Source of the DNA: Schizophyllum amplum
Taxonomy: Eukaryota > Basidiomycota > Agaricomycetes > Agaricales > Schizophyllaceae
Direction: 5' to 3'
DNA length: 64,000 bases
NCBI GenBank assembly: GCA_007026445.1
Contig: VDMD01000034.1
Location: 62,001-126,000, forward strand
How positions within the stretch are numbered: the stretch's first letter is position 1; every line of letters starts with the position of its first letter. This document shows, in pieces, positions 1-11,317 of this stretch. Under the pieces are notes generated by a model, which saw only the letters and a list, made by a program, of their open reading frames with translations, made no database searches and was not told the origin of the DNA. A program made the position numbers and the translations under genes.

Positions 1-768
1 TGGTCCTCCGTCATCTGGACGTGGCCAACGGCGACACCCAAGCACAGAACCTTCTTCAACTGGAACTTGATGGTCGAGCGGACCTCGTTCAACTTGTTGG
101 AAAGGTCCTCAGCGTGCGAGACGGGGGTCGGGAACTTGCCGGCTGGGCATCCAGTCAGTCCTCAATTCTGAAGCACAGCGCATACACCCAACGCACCCTT
201 CGACAGACCCGGACCGAGGAGACGCGGAATCTGCTTGATGAGCGCCTCAGACGCGAGGAACGCATCGTACTTCTTCGCGAGCTTCTTGACAAGCTTCTTG
301 TTCTTGTTAAGCCTGCAAGCGCCGATTAGCCACCATCCTCCTTGCACCGATCATAAAATCACGCACTTCTTCAAATCATCAACGGACATGTACTCGAGCT
401 CAATCTGCTTGGCGCGGTCAATGTCCGCGGCATCGGCCAGGATGCACATGGACATGCGCGGGCGCGGGACGTGGGGGAGCCTATAGAGGAGGAATGACGG
501 TTAGGTTTATCGGTCGATCGGACTGAGTTGTAGCAAACGCACTTGACCGTGCCAGAGAAACGCTTGTCCCTCTGCGGGTCGTAGTTCTTCAAGCCAATCT
601 GGAGTTCGATTGTCTCCACAAAGTTGCGGCGCTTCTCGCCGTTGGCATCGGCGAGCAGCTCCTTGACGGAGCCCCGCACGCTTGACACTGAGAGCTTGCT
701 GGCGCTAAGGGGGGAGCAGGGATTCGTTAAGCGCTGCCGACGGTGCACTAGTGCGTTGCGCACCTCAT
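1..768 (-). CDS. RPL10A: 60S ribosomal protein uL1 (L10a), 3' end outside window
   Basis: Large-subunit ribosomal protein of the L1 stalk, which helps release deacylated tRNA from the E site. Five exons can be spliced: 768-764 (ATGAG only), 704-543, 480-367, 312-197 and 142 to the window edge, with introns of 54-62 nt. The product begins [18 protein letters not shown] and carries the family hallmarks [54 protein letters not shown] and [20 protein letters not shown]. It stops about 50 residues short of the usual 217, so the gene runs off the left edge. The 5-nt first exon is typical of fungal ribosomal protein genes and would be missed by simple ORF calling. It is divergent from LIS1, 1.2 kb away. 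Confidence 0.95.
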
Positions 769-1967
769 GCTTGCTTTCCTTGACGGTCTTGAGGGAGATC
801 GGACGTCGTTGGTGAATCTGGTCGACGTGCTGGGCGATGGGGAGGGCGGGCCGAGCGACTCCGGTGCTGCTGTACAGTTTGTGTCACGTGACATGCTCTT
901 GTTGGAATCCGTCGGCTCTCTCCGATAGGCGCCTCCTGGTCGCCAGTGGCCACGCTCATGCTCTAGCCTTGATAACCCTTCCACTCATCGTCTCCCCAAT
1001 CCCCGTACCGTGTCGCGTATACGGCTACCGCGGTTCATACAGCCCACGCGATAGTTATCGACGCGTGTGGTATAGGTGCGTACTGAAGTAACCTCTCCTT
1101 CCACGCGCTCTACCCGCCAGCTACCCGCTCTCGTCAAGAGGACACCAACTTCCATTCGCATTTTGTAAGACTATCTGGGCTCCTTACATGGCCTGGATAA
1201 TGGTACTCACCAATTTCAACCCCATCTGACTCCATCGTACTTCCCTCTTGACCGTCATGACGAGGTCTTTCGACTGACACTGGGAACATATCTTGTCTTT
1301 TTCCCTGACTGCGTGCCTTTGCGTTCATGCTTTCACTGTCGCTGCAGATGTCCATCCACCTTTCCCGCTGGAGCAGTCAATCTTAATGCCACACACTTCA
1401 ACGGGCAACCTGAACAGGTTCCTTCCTGCATCATGCATGCGTCTTGTACCTCCTCGTCACTCCTCTCGCCACTCCTTTGCGCACCACATTAGGCGTGCGT
1501 AGCAAACTCGCATGGTCGCTGCCTTTTGACTTTTTCTTCTTCGTGGACAGTCCCAAACTACCCGGATACCAAGACACTGTGCTTTTCTTGTTACTCCTCC
1601 TCATTACCACGCATATTGGTTCTGTACTTACCATTTTCAAATGAAAGTCATTGCTTTTGTCTACGAGATGCCCTTCATAACGGCACGCGTACGCTTCGGC
1701 GCAGCTGGTTCGTATTGACTGCGGTCAGTGCCCCCGACGCGTCTATCCCTTTCATCGTTGTGTCGAGAGATACGTAAGAATTTGCCGGCCAGTGAGCGTG
1801 TCTCAGTGAAGTTGAACTTGTGTGTGTTCGCGTCGCGCGTCGCGGATTCAGGGGAGATGGACAAACACGTGCACACTGTACTCTATTCCCCAACTCCAAC
1901 GTTCACTTTGAGTCCGTCTCTCGACCGCCATTCTCATCGTCGTCGACATCGCCCGTAGACGTCGACC
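769..1967. other. Gene-free divergent spacer between RPL10A and LIS1
   Basis: About 1.2 kb holding the promoters of two divergent genes. Pyrimidine-rich patches on the + strand (around 1090-1130 and 1440-1620) fit 5' flank of a housekeeping gene. I see no ORF with family resemblance, no tRNA and no clear TATA element. Confidence 0.5.
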
Positions 1968-3649
1968 ATGTCGCTGCTGTCCGACAGACAGAAGGATGAC
2001 TTGTGCGTCGCCGCCGCGCGCCCGCCAGCCGTCGTTGAACCATCTCCACCCATCACAGGCATAACGCGATGCTCGATTATCTTCACGCCAATAACTACAC
2101 CGAGGCGTACAACGCCCTTCAGACAGAGACTGGCATAGCGTACACACCAGATCCCAAGTCCAAATATGCCGGTCTGCTCGAGAAGAAGTGGACGAGTGTT
2201 ATCCGACTGCAGAAGAAGGTCTGTGGCCGGCATCGCGACCAGCGCGCGCACGCCCTGACCGCCGAGACAGATTATGGATCTCGAGAATCGGAACGCGGCG
2301 ATGAAGGAAGAGCTCGCTGTGGCGCCCTCGAAACGAACAACCGCGCAGAGCGACTGGTTGCCCCGCTCCCCCGCTGCGCACGTCCTCCAAGGACACAGAG
2401 GCGAGGTCTCGCGCGTCGCCTTCCACCCTCTCTACTCCATCATTGCCTCGGGGAGCGACGACACGACCATCAAGATATGGGACTGGGAGACGGGGGACTT
2501 CGAGCGGACGCTCAAGGGCCACACGCGCATGGTAACCGACCTGGACTTTGATCATAAGGGTCAGCTCCTTGGTGCGTGCTCTGCTCCGCGCCCTCGGCAT
2601 ATGTTGATCTTACGACAGTGTCCTGCTCGCATGATATGTTCATCAAGATCTGGGACTCGCAGAGTGAATGGAAAAACACAAAGACTTTCCCCGGGCACGA
2701 ACACGTCGTGTCCTCAGTCCGCTTCATGCCTGGAGACCAGCATATAGTCAGTGCAGGTCGCGATAAGACGATCAGAATATTCGACGTGGCGTCTACGTGC
2801 GTGGCAGCATATCCGGCCCATCGTCTCCATGCTGACGATGCCACAGACATCTCGTGCGAACGATAGTCGGGCACTCTGATTGGGTCAGATGTGTCACCCC
2901 CTCCGACGACGGCAGGCTACTAGCAAGCTGCTCTCAAGACCATGTCGGTGTACCCCATTCGCGGTGAAGCACTCCCATTGACACTTCTGCAGACCGGTCG
3001 AATTTGGGACCCGACAAACGGAGAATGTAAGATGGAGTTGAGAGACCACGACCACGTCGTCGAGGTCATTGCATTTGCACCTGTCGCCGCATACGCAGCA
3101 ATACGCGAACTTGCCAAGATACCAGTGCGTCTGAATATACTCCCAGCTAAGCTGCACTTACTCACCTTACTGCAGCCTACAGACCGTTCAAAACGGCCTG
3201 GTGCTTACGCAGTGACTGGTGGTCGTGACAAGGTTATCAAGCTGTGGGATGTGGCAAGCGGGCAGATGCTCCGGAATTTTGTGCGTGCGATATGGCATGC
3301 ATACACCGCTCCTCGAACTTACCCGTACTAGGCCGGCCACGATAACTGGATTCGCGCCCTCGTCTTCCATCCCTCCGGCAAATTCCTACTCTCCGCCTCG
3401 GACGACAAGACAATCCGGATCTGGGAGCTCGCGACGGGTCGCTGTATGCGCACCATTGACGCGCACCTGCAGTTCGTCACGACCATGCAGTGGGGCCGGC
3501 AGCGCATCGGCGGCGGCGCGGGTGCAGCCGCGGATGGCGCCAAGCCCAACGGCGTCAACGGCGAGAAGGCCAGCGACGAGCCAGAGAAGCTCGTCAACGT
3601 GCTTGCGACTGGGTGCACGGACCACTCGATCAAGATATGGCTACCTTGA
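1968..3649 (+). CDS. PAC1: Nuclear distribution protein LIS1/PAC1 (WD40, dynein regulator)
   Basis: Cytosolic dynein regulator needed for nuclear migration in hyphae; acts with NudE/NDL1. Exon 1 (1968-2002) gives [12 protein letters not shown] and joins at 2059 to [20 protein letters not shown], an N-terminal LisH dimerisation motif. A coiled-coil helix follows ([14 protein letters not shown]), then seven WD repeats with classic ends: [75 protein letters not shown] and the final DHSIKIWLP at the stop. At least six short introns can be placed. Length, about 435 residues, is normal. An Ala/Gly-rich insertion between the last two blades (around 3500-3590) is common in fungal LIS1. Every predicted splice keeps frame. 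Confidence 0.95.
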
Positions 3650-4323
3650 TATAGCTGGGGCACGCGAGGTTCGTGCCGGCGGGTGCGGAATGGCGCGCCC
3701 GGTGTGAGCGGCGCTTTTGACCGCGTCGGGGCTGAAGGAACGTTAGGATTTGTTTTCGGTGCGTACTCTGGATGCTACCCTCGTGATTCGAGACTCAAGG
3801 AAACTGTCGTTGCAGGTGGCTGCAACGAAGTGCGCGGACTGTTCCTTCAGCGTCCCTCTTCATCGGCGGGTATCCCTTTCATGCAACCACAACTATTGGT
3901 CTCGTTCTTTACTGCTGTCTTATCGTCGTCGGTCACTATCTGTTCTGTCGTAAGTATTACTTATGGATACCCGCTCATTAATTTCATGTGTATCAATACG
4001 ACAATTTATGCGAGGATCTGCCAAACGGAATTGTTTTCCGCTGTGAGGACATTGAGGAGCACCGGAGTTGACCGGGAGCGTGAAGGGCGTTTTTTGGGAA
4101 TCCGTCGGCACGCGAACTCTACAGTCAAAGCAACATGCTGCAACAAGCACTTGTATTGGCAGATTGGTGGCAAAATGAATGGTTCATAGGGACATATTCG
4201 AGGCATAAGGCGTATGATACAATAGGTATGGAGTGTCATGATGAAAGGATCCATGCAGAGGAAAGAGCGAGGGTATATACTAAACAAACATCGGACTCGA
4301 AAAGATACGATGTGGACCGTTCT
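3650..4323. other. Convergent 3' spacer, LIS1 / RING-CC-TM A
   Basis: About 670 bp between two convergent stop codons; AT-richer than the flanking exons, as expected for 3' UTR and termination sequence. No supported gene. Confidence 0.45.
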
Positions 4324-5490
4324 CTAATTGAGAACTTGCGTGACAGAGAAACCAGCGTGTTGAGGCGCTACCACGACGCTCAGGATCAAAGCGAGGAAGG
4401 ACAGACAAAGCGACGGGAGCATGGCCATAGCCTTGATGAGCACTGAATTACGCTCGACGATCTCCATGTCCTGCACCAGCGCCTGGTACTCATCCCACGA
4501 AGCGACCCCGAAGGACAGCAGCAGGGCCCGCTCGCGCGAGTTCTGCACCAAAGTATGCTGCATCTTCCTGTTGTCCTTCTCCAGCGCCAACCACTGGCGC
4601 TTCATAAGCACCACCGCCGCCGTGGCCTTCGCCAGCTCAAGACGCAGCGCCAGGACTGCAGCACCGTGCGTGGGAAGTTCACTGGCTTGGGAGGCGTCCA
4701 CCTTGGCGCCGGCCAAAATCCGCGCAACGAGATGCTGGCACGTCTCGAGAAAATGGACGTGCGCCCTCTCCTTGCCGACGCGCTCAGAGAGGCGCTGTTG
4801 CTCGGCACAGGACGCCAGTATGTCCTTCTCGAGCGCGGAGGTCTGAGCCGTGACGCTCTGCAGCTCAGCGCGGAGCTCGCGTATTTCCACGAAGCGCCCT
4901 TGACGGCCGCGCGCGAGCTCGTTGCGCGCGTTTCTGTGCGCGCCTTGCTGGGCCCGCACGCGACGCTGCCAGACCTTCACCTTCGCACCGGCGCAGATGA
5001 CCTCCGCGACGGCCGCGTCAGGCTTGATAGATCGTGCGCGGTCCCTGGTGGACTCGGGCTTCTTGAGCTCGTGCTTGTGATGGAGGTCGAGGGCGAGGAG
5101 TCCGGCGCCGATCTTGAAGACAAGGTCCTCGTGACTAGCATCGTCCGTGGCGGGCTCTGCGCGGTCAGGCTCGAAACCGCAATGCGCCATGTCCATCTCG
5201 CCTGCATGAAGGGTAGCAGGTCAGTCAGGGTCAAAGGAACGAGTAGCGGTTCTGCGCACCGTATAACGCGACCGGCTTTTCGCAGCCCGCACACCTTGGC
5301 GTCTGCTTCTTGAGTTGAATCTTTCGAACCAGTCGAAGATAACAATCCTCGCAGTAGACGTGCGCTGTGAAAGTACCGTCAAGTGGTGGAGATGCGTCTG
5401 GTTGAAGGACTTACGGCAAGAAATGAGACGGTAGCCCTGACTGTCGCGGGAGTCAACGCGATTGTCGCACGTCTTGACGATGCACCTCAT
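4324..5490 (-). CDS. RING-type, coiled-coil, C-terminally membrane-anchored protein A
   Basis: Unrecognised protein of 352 residues from exons 5490-5415, 5364-5260 and 5201-4324. Residues 3-51 form a RING-like zinc site: Cys3, Cys8, then CPHVYCEDC and RCAGC, giving the C3HC4 order C-x4-C, C-x-H-x2-C-x2-C, C-x2-C. Residues about 120-320 are charged, Glu/Arg/Gln-rich heptads (for example ELRAELQSVTAQTSALEKDI), a long coiled coil. Near the C-terminus a hydrophobic helix (MLPSLCLSFLALILSVVV) lies 13 residues from the end, as in tail-anchored proteins. A membrane-tethered E3 ligase or scaffold is an inference. It is a paralogue of the gene at 8539: both have a 105-nt second exon and phase-1 introns on each side. 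Start chosen as the ATG that opens the zinc site. Confidence 0.75.
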
Positions 5491-5562
5491 TGCAGGAATT
5501 TCAAGTGTGTGGGTGACGCAACGGAAAGGAAGAATAAGGGGGCAAGGTGATGCGCCCTCGCA

Positions 5563-5571
5563 TTTATATAA
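5563..5571 (-). promoter_or_regulatory. TATA box of RING-CC-TM gene A
   Basis: TATATAAAT read on the - strand, about 75 bp upstream of the chosen ATG at 5490. The paralogue at 8539 has a similar element at a similar distance, which supports both starts. Confidence 0.55.
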
Positions 5572-8440
5572 TAGGATCCTACTTACAACAATAAGAGCAT
5601 CATCCCTAGAAGGACACAAGCACTTGATTGACCCATATCCGACGACAATTAGAACGATGTCCATAAGAGGACACAAGTAGCCCCAGTTCCCGATGGAGGA
5701 AGACAGCCGTAGCCTCATGACTCGCCTTGATCGTGTGAGTCCTGTAGCCGACGCCATCGGATTCTCGGGCATCCATTTTTCCGCTGGGAAGGTCGCCGCA
5801 AGTTCCTGTGCCGCGAGGTAGACTGAACGAATGATGCCATGGAAAACCAGGACGCCGCCTGCGAAGAAGTAAGAGATGGCATGATGAGGATGGATGAGCG
5901 GCTGATCGCAGGAAGACCTTTTGACAATAAGATGGTCACTGGTAGCTGCACCTGAGGGATTCAAACCTAGAAGTCGTACAGGCTAGTCCCTTTGGAGCGT
6001 GGTGCGGCGAGGGAACAACACTGAGACACGTTCAACGGGGATGAGGATCCTGCATGGAGGACGCTGCGGAGACTTCGTAGCGGCCGCCGCGAGGTGGTCG
6101 TGAGCCGAAAGTGAGGATTCCCATGGCGCAGACGGCGTTTACACTCCCGGCCAGCCTAGACGAAGACCAGCGGCGCGAGGTAGCCGACGGCGTGGAACGC
6201 GGCGAGGCGGGCATACGGGGATAGAGTGTTGTGTAGATATGATGCAAAGTCCAGCGAGCGGGCCGGTCCATCGAAGGGTGGACCCACACGTTGAGCGTCC
6301 ATGTTAGAATGAGCGAGGGGTAGCTGTACGGTTATTGACATGGCCAGCGCAGGTGGGGGACGAGGTTGAGGGGCGACTATGCAGTGCTGTGGGCGAGCAG
6401 GTAGCAAATACAATGCTCTGGCAGATCGCCCTTCACTCACCGGTCAAGCCAGCTCGAAAAACCTTGAAGCTTCTCAAGCTTCACCTTCAGTCCTACTTAG
6501 CATGCGAGTGTGTAGACGTGCAGAAACCACGAGTATTTGCGATGCTGCGTGCTGCTGTACATGTTCACGCACAGCGGGCGAAACTTCAATCTTGCAATAC
6601 AAGGGAGCCCAGAGGCAGGTTTGAGCAGAGTAACGAGATCGGACGGCGGCCGTCGTGTATGCAAGCAGCGAGGAGAACAATGGGAACGATGAGGCCAGGA
6701 GAGTGAGATGGTGGTCAGGAGCAAGACGTATCAGTTGCCCAAATGAGATTTCATTGAAAGAAGAATGGTGACGCCTGTTCTCCGCCGCGCTCTCTCCGCG
6801 CCCCGCCCTTGCCATTCACCTTCATGCATGAACGAGCAACGGTGAAGAGACAACAGTGATATTCCGGTCGTCAGACGCGCCCGAATACACCGATAGCGCG
6901 AGAATTTACAAGTCGACGATGGCAAGAAGTACGCCGGGAAGTACGAGCCTCCTGCTATACGGACGAATGCTTGGGAATGCACCGAAGAACCTCCTACGCC
7001 GTGAAGACCTGTACATGGTAAGGAATATGCACTAGAGGAATACGACGACTCACGTTCAGCCATGCGGAAGGCACAAATTGGGTAGCAGATATTCGTGGGG
7101 ACACGCATCCAAAGCGAAGTCAGGGAAATTCGAGCTTGATGAACGGCTGGCTCAATACCTCGAGGAGTTCCAAACTTTATGGCCAGAACATCCAACGGGC
7201 GGAGGGTGGAGGAGTAGGCAGTCTGTAGCGGTCGCACCTCCGCCATGTCCGAGCCATCCCGAGAGAGATTGAATGTGCGTACCTTCCTTGCTTCTCGTGG
7301 CTCTCTCCCATCCACATATCCCCTCGGCTGGAGAACTTCTTTTCATTCTGCGCCCACGAATAGTGCGAGGAGCCGCGGGGATTACAGGACCAGCACCACC
7401 CTGGCACGATCCAAGCACAACTCCCCATCTCGCCCATCTTGTCGCGCTGTAGGGAGTGCTAATGGGCATACCTCATAGACCCCAGTATCATGCCAGCGAG
7501 CCTACAAAATCTGTGCGGAGTAGCTTGTCGTCAACAGGTCTCACCGGACGTCGTTGCCGTCAAAGGGAGATGCACTTGTCCACCTCCGTTCGTAAGGCCA
7601 TGAGATGCTACGCTTGTCATCCTCAGGGCGAAGGAATAGCCAAGACCTTTATGACCGTCTGGTAGTGAGTCCTCTTCTCGTGGGCCGAGTCAATCACTCA
7701 CTGTATTTCCGTATAGGGTTGGTGGATGGTCGGATGTCAGCAGATTAGGACGCTGGTGAAGTTCGTTTGCGCCGGAGGCTCGTTCACTGGACCGGCGTTT
7801 ACCAGCGAACCAAGCCCCCCGACGGTCTGCCTCCTGAACGACCGGACGACTAGGCCATTGCACCGTCTTTGGGTGTGTCCCCAGACGCTCCAGGAGCTGT
7901 ATGTGTACCACGCCACTCGAGCGTGAGAGCGGGCTGCGAGCAGTAGCGGCTGCCGCGTGTCATGGCAGGCATACGATGTCGATGGAAGGCATCTCGGCGT
8001 TCGGCTCGCACGTCAGTGGACAATGCAAGATGAAGTCGAAGAACATCGAAAGATCCTTCCCTTGCTGGATGGAAACGTGAGCCCGTCATCTGCTTCACAT
8101 AGTCGTGCGACTCACCAGGCGCGGCTCCACACAGACCATCCAAAGTTTTTAGAATGTTTCTCCTCGAGCTGAAGTCATGAAAGACTTCGGGGCAGATGAG
8201 TGGCGAGGGATGACATGACCGTGCGGTTCATTCGGAGGTTGCCACTGGAGGCGCCGTGGAGGTCCGATATTACATCCGGCCAGGCGCTGAACAGACTCTT
8301 ACCGCCATGTCGCCTTCCGGTCGCTCTCATCGCAACTCAGTCGTGGCAGGGCATCACAGCAGCAGTATGGAACGCTTTGAACGGCCCGCGCATGAGCGCG
8401 AACAATGCAAACAAAGGCGGGCAATAGAAGGATTTCGACA

Positions 8441-8450
8441 TATATATAAG
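8441..8450 (+). promoter_or_regulatory. TATA box of RING-CC-TM gene B
   Basis: TATATATAAG lies 89 bp upstream of the ATG at 8539 and is followed by a pyrimidine-rich leader, the usual fungal core-promoter layout. Confidence 0.6.
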
Positions 8451-8538
8451 TCCCACGCTGCTTTGTTTCGCTCACTTCCCCCTCCTTTGTCCATCCGATT
8501 CTCGACTGCTCTGCTTTCAGCGTTATCTTGCCCTCATC

Positions 8539-9629
8539 ATGCCGTCGTGCGCCGAATGCCTGAACAACATGGAGGGGCTGGAGATGTATGTCAGCGAGAA
8601 GTGCAGTGCGTACCATTCGCCGCCCTTCGTGGCGCCGGCGACAGACTATACTCATATATTCGACAGAGCATGCGATCTGCGGCAATTGTTACGCTGACTT
8701 GAAGGAGGCCAAGGGGGATTTGGCCGTCTGCCAGTGCTGGAAGTGCCTCAAGAGCACGACACTGCATAGAGGTGCGTGACCGACAATTGCTTCCCTCGTA
8801 CGTACTCACCGTCGTCTCCTCAGCCGTCAACTTCGTGCGGGTCCAGTCGCCGTACGAGAACATCGACGTCCGTCATCCGGCCAACAGGGAGGAGGCGGTC
8901 GTCGCGTATCGCAAGGTCGAGCGCATGTTGCTAGACGCGAAGCCCGACTGGTCGGCCCTGCTCGGTGCTATGGAAGACCTTCACCGCTCCTCAGAGAGCA
9001 AACTGGCGCGTCAGGATGCGCACATCACGCTCCTCGCCGACCTAAACGCGCCGGTCGATGCGGCACGCAGTGAGCGCGACGCTGCCGTCGCTGTCCTGGA
9101 GGCCATAGCAGTCAAGGCCCGCGAGGAGCAGGCGGAAGTCGATCACCGGTGTGAGGAACTGGCTTACTGCATTGCAGACGCCGAGTCCCGGGAGCGCGCG
9201 CTGGATGCGACTGTCTGGCGGGAGAAGACCAGGGTGCGACTGGCCTCGCACGAGAGGCTGCGCGAGAGCCGTCTCTTCCAGGGCGCTAAGGATCGCGCCG
9301 CAGTCGAGAACTCCCGCCTCGCGCGACGCGTTGCGGACGAGAGGCTACTACAGCGGGACATGGTCCGTCGTCATCAGGCGCGGCTGGCCGCCGCTGGGCG
9401 GCTGCGACAGGAGATGGAATCGCGCAACCTCCGCGCAGCGCTCGCAATCTTTAAGTTGTTCCGTGGCAGCGGACGGGTGTTACTGGCCCTGCTCGTGCTC
9501 CTCGTGGTTTCCGTGCAAACGAAGTTTGCCATAGAGTTTTTTTTTTTTTTGAAATCCATTTTATGGACCGCAGGGGCTACCTATGGTGGTCCTTCCACTT
9601 CTTACATGTATGAGTACGCAAAGATATAA
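8539..9629 (+). CDS. RING-type, coiled-coil, C-terminally membrane-anchored protein B
   Basis: Paralogue of the gene at 4324-5490. Exons 8539-8605, 8667-8771 and 8824-9629 encode 325 residues. The zinc site is Cys4-x2-Cys7, then CKHAICGNC and the C-x2-C of CWKC (residues about 4-49), C3HC4 order. Residues about 100-285 are an Ala/Arg/Glu-rich coiled coil (REEQAEVDHRCEELAYCIAD; RLARRVADERLLQRD). A hydrophobic anchor follows (VLLALLVLLVVSV), then a tail read through 14 thymidines at 9537-9550. With 13 T the frame would stop right after the tract, so the last 20 or so residues are uncertain. Exon 2 length (105 nt) and both intron phases match gene A. Membrane-tethered ubiquitin ligase is a guess from architecture only. 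Confidence 0.72.
9537..9550 (+). repeat. T14 homopolymer inside coding sequence
   Basis: Fourteen consecutive T immediately downstream of the predicted membrane segment of gene B. The reading frame crosses it as a run of Phe codons; a one-base change in length would alter or remove the C-terminal tail. Confidence 0.9.
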
Positions 9630-9967
9630 CTGAGAGCCCATTTAAGGGTAAGATACTTTGCTGTCCATGATACGTACTCCTCCATCTGAGCTGACATAGC
9701 CATGAGAGAGACAACTGGGTGGTGGGCCTTGAAGTGCTCAGCCGCGTCAAGCGGTAGTCGCACGAGGAAGAGTGAAATGGGTATGAAAGTCGCCGAGAGT
9801 CCCGTCGATCCATACTCGTTGTCTTCGCCTGCTCCGAGCAACGCAGATTACCCGACCGCTTAGCCTACGGCAGTGGGAAGGTGTTTGATAGGTCCGACTG
9901 TTGCCGGGGATGTTAGATGGTGGTAGAGTAGAGGAGATGGGGTTGGTGCATCAGGTGGGGGCCTCTG
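9630..9967. other. Spacer with a short hydrophobic reading frame on the - strand
   Basis: About 340 bp between two convergent genes. A 79-codon frame lies at 9602-9841 on the - strand and contains one hydrophobic stretch (FIPISLFLVRLPL); it has no recognisable domain and overlaps the end of gene B. I do not call it a gene. Confidence 0.3.
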
Positions 9968-11317
9968 TTACGCGGTGACCTTGGCGGAGCGGGGCTTGGG
10001 GCGATACACGGATGCTCTGAAGTGTTGTCCTTCTATGTTGATCCCTTGTCGTACGAGGCGAGTAGCCGCATCGTAATCGTCGAACATAAGCCGAATGGAG
10101 CAGCGCTCAACAGAGGTCGCGTCGCCCTTCGCACAGAGGTAACGGACATCCTTGAGGTGGGTGGTACGTATGCCGACATCGGTGTGCAGGACCTCGCGCA
10201 GGAAGGCAGCGAATCGTCGAGCGTCATGTGCAACGTGGATTTTTTGTGCGAAGACATCGTGTATGACTGCACCGTGCCAAGGGGTGTCCAGTGACATGAG
10301 CGCCTTTGCAGGGGTGTTGGAGGCGCTGGAGACGAGGCTTTCGATGATATCCTTGGCCTCGCTGTATGCATGTTGGGCCGTGTAGGGAGCACATGTGAAT
10401 ACCGCAAGACTGTTGTTGGGCGTCCAGCTGAGGCCACCGAAGCGACACTCAGAGATGACGGAACGACCGGGACAGTGGGTGTTGAGTTTCGCGAGGAGTT
10501 GCTCATGACTGAGCTTCAGCTTGACGGTGCCAACGGCATCAGGCCAGCGTACTGTGAAGCGATTCGAGGGGATGACGGATGCGACGCGAGAGGGAGAGGT
10601 GCGTGATTTGCCATGTATATGATCACGTGTGTGGTCTTTGTGGGGAGTAGACGGCATGATGGGCACAGGGGCAGGGATCATAGGAGGGGGAGGTTTGTCT
10701 GGCGCTGGGGCCGGTGATCGAGCTTCTGGTGAGGCCGACGAGGTAGTTCGTCCTTGTCCAGGACAGTCGAGTGACAGATGCGAGGTCTGCAACGGTGTGG
10801 GGGATGCCTTGGTGGGGGTTTGTGTGCACGGGGAGCAAGCGTCGCCGAGGGGTGGTGTGATGCGTCGGGATAGCGCCGCCATGATATGGAGGACGCGGTC
10901 GGAGTAGATGGTTGTTGTCGGATTGGTGTCCTGCATGATGACCGCAGCCGCGAGAGCGCTCTCGAGTGACGAGAGGAGGTGCTCCATATGCGGGTGAGGA
11001 GGTGTAAGAGCCTTTGTCGTCGTGTTTTCCGCGCGCGTCGTCCGACTCTCGATCGGCGACGGGGGAGTCGGGGTAGCTTCGTTGCGCGTGTCATCGAGAC
11101 CGCGGGATGCGGTCGCGAGTGTCTGGTTGCCTTTCCGGTTCACCGAAGTACTTCGCGGCGACGGGGCGGGCGACGAGGAGGTGAGTCGTGGTGCCGACGT
11201 GTTCGCCGCGACCGGCCGCTTGGACCGGCCGCTTTGATCATGATGGTCGGAAGCAAGAGGCATCTCCTTGCCATAGAGTACTACGGGTGCTCGTCGCTGC
11301 TCATGACGGTCTCTCAC
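9968..11317 (-). CDS. Retroelement ORF1/Gag-like protein, orphan
   Basis: Single uninterrupted frame of 449 codons. The first 240 residues are Pro/Ser/Thr-rich and disordered (TPPSPIESRTTRAENTT and similar). The last 200 form a compact unit resembling the nucleic-acid-binding ORF1/Gag part of basidiomycete non-LTR elements: RFTVRWPDAVGTVKLKL, SWTPNNSLAVFTCAPYTA, TPWHGAVIHDVFAQKI and, near the end, HFRASVYRPKPRS. In complete elements a CCHC zinc knuckle and then an endonuclease/reverse-transcriptase frame normally follow; here the protein stops 5 residues after the YRPKPRS segment and nothing RT-like lies downstream. A relic that stayed open by chance, or a domesticated gene. Family assignment is from recall of sequence style, not a search. 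Confidence 0.6.
   Translation of the reverse strand: MRDRHEQRRAPVVLYGKEMPLASDHHDQSGRSKRPVAANTSAPRLTSSSPAPSPRSTSVNRKGNQTLATASRGLDDTRNEATPTPPSPIESRTTRAENTTTKALTPPHPHMEHLLSSLESALAAAVIMQDTNPTTTIYSDRVLHIMAALSRRITPPLGDACSPCTQTPTKASPTPLQTSHLSLDCPGQGRTTSSASPEARSPAPAPDKPPPPMIPAPVPIMPSTPHKDHTRDHIHGKSRTSPSRVASVIPSNRFTVRWPDAVGTVKLKLSHEQLLAKLNTHCPGRSVISECRFGGLSWTPNNSLAVFTCAPYTAQHAYSEAKDIIESLVSSASNTPAKALMSLDTPWHGAVIHDVFAQKIHVAHDARRFAAFLREVLHTDVGIRTTHLKDVRYLCAKGDATSVERCSIRLMFDDYDAATRLVRQGINIEGQHFRASVYRPKPRSAKVTA

Larger units (their letters stand above)
5491..8538. other. 3 kb spacer between RING-CC-TM paralogues; possible decayed gene
   Basis: Holds the divergent promoters of two paralogous genes and about 2.8 kb of sequence without a model I can defend. 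On the - strand around 6730-7480 there are splice-like GTGAGT and GTACGC donors and short runs coding hydrophobic residues, but stops break every attempted join. This could be a decayed membrane-protein gene; the evidence is too weak for a pseudogene call. An open frame continues upstream of gene A to 5964 without recognisable content. Confidence 0.3.

Noticed and set aside
6730..7480. Seven-helix membrane protein gene on the - strand
   Set aside because: Some donor-like sites and hydrophobic stretches, but stops interrupt every splice path tried.
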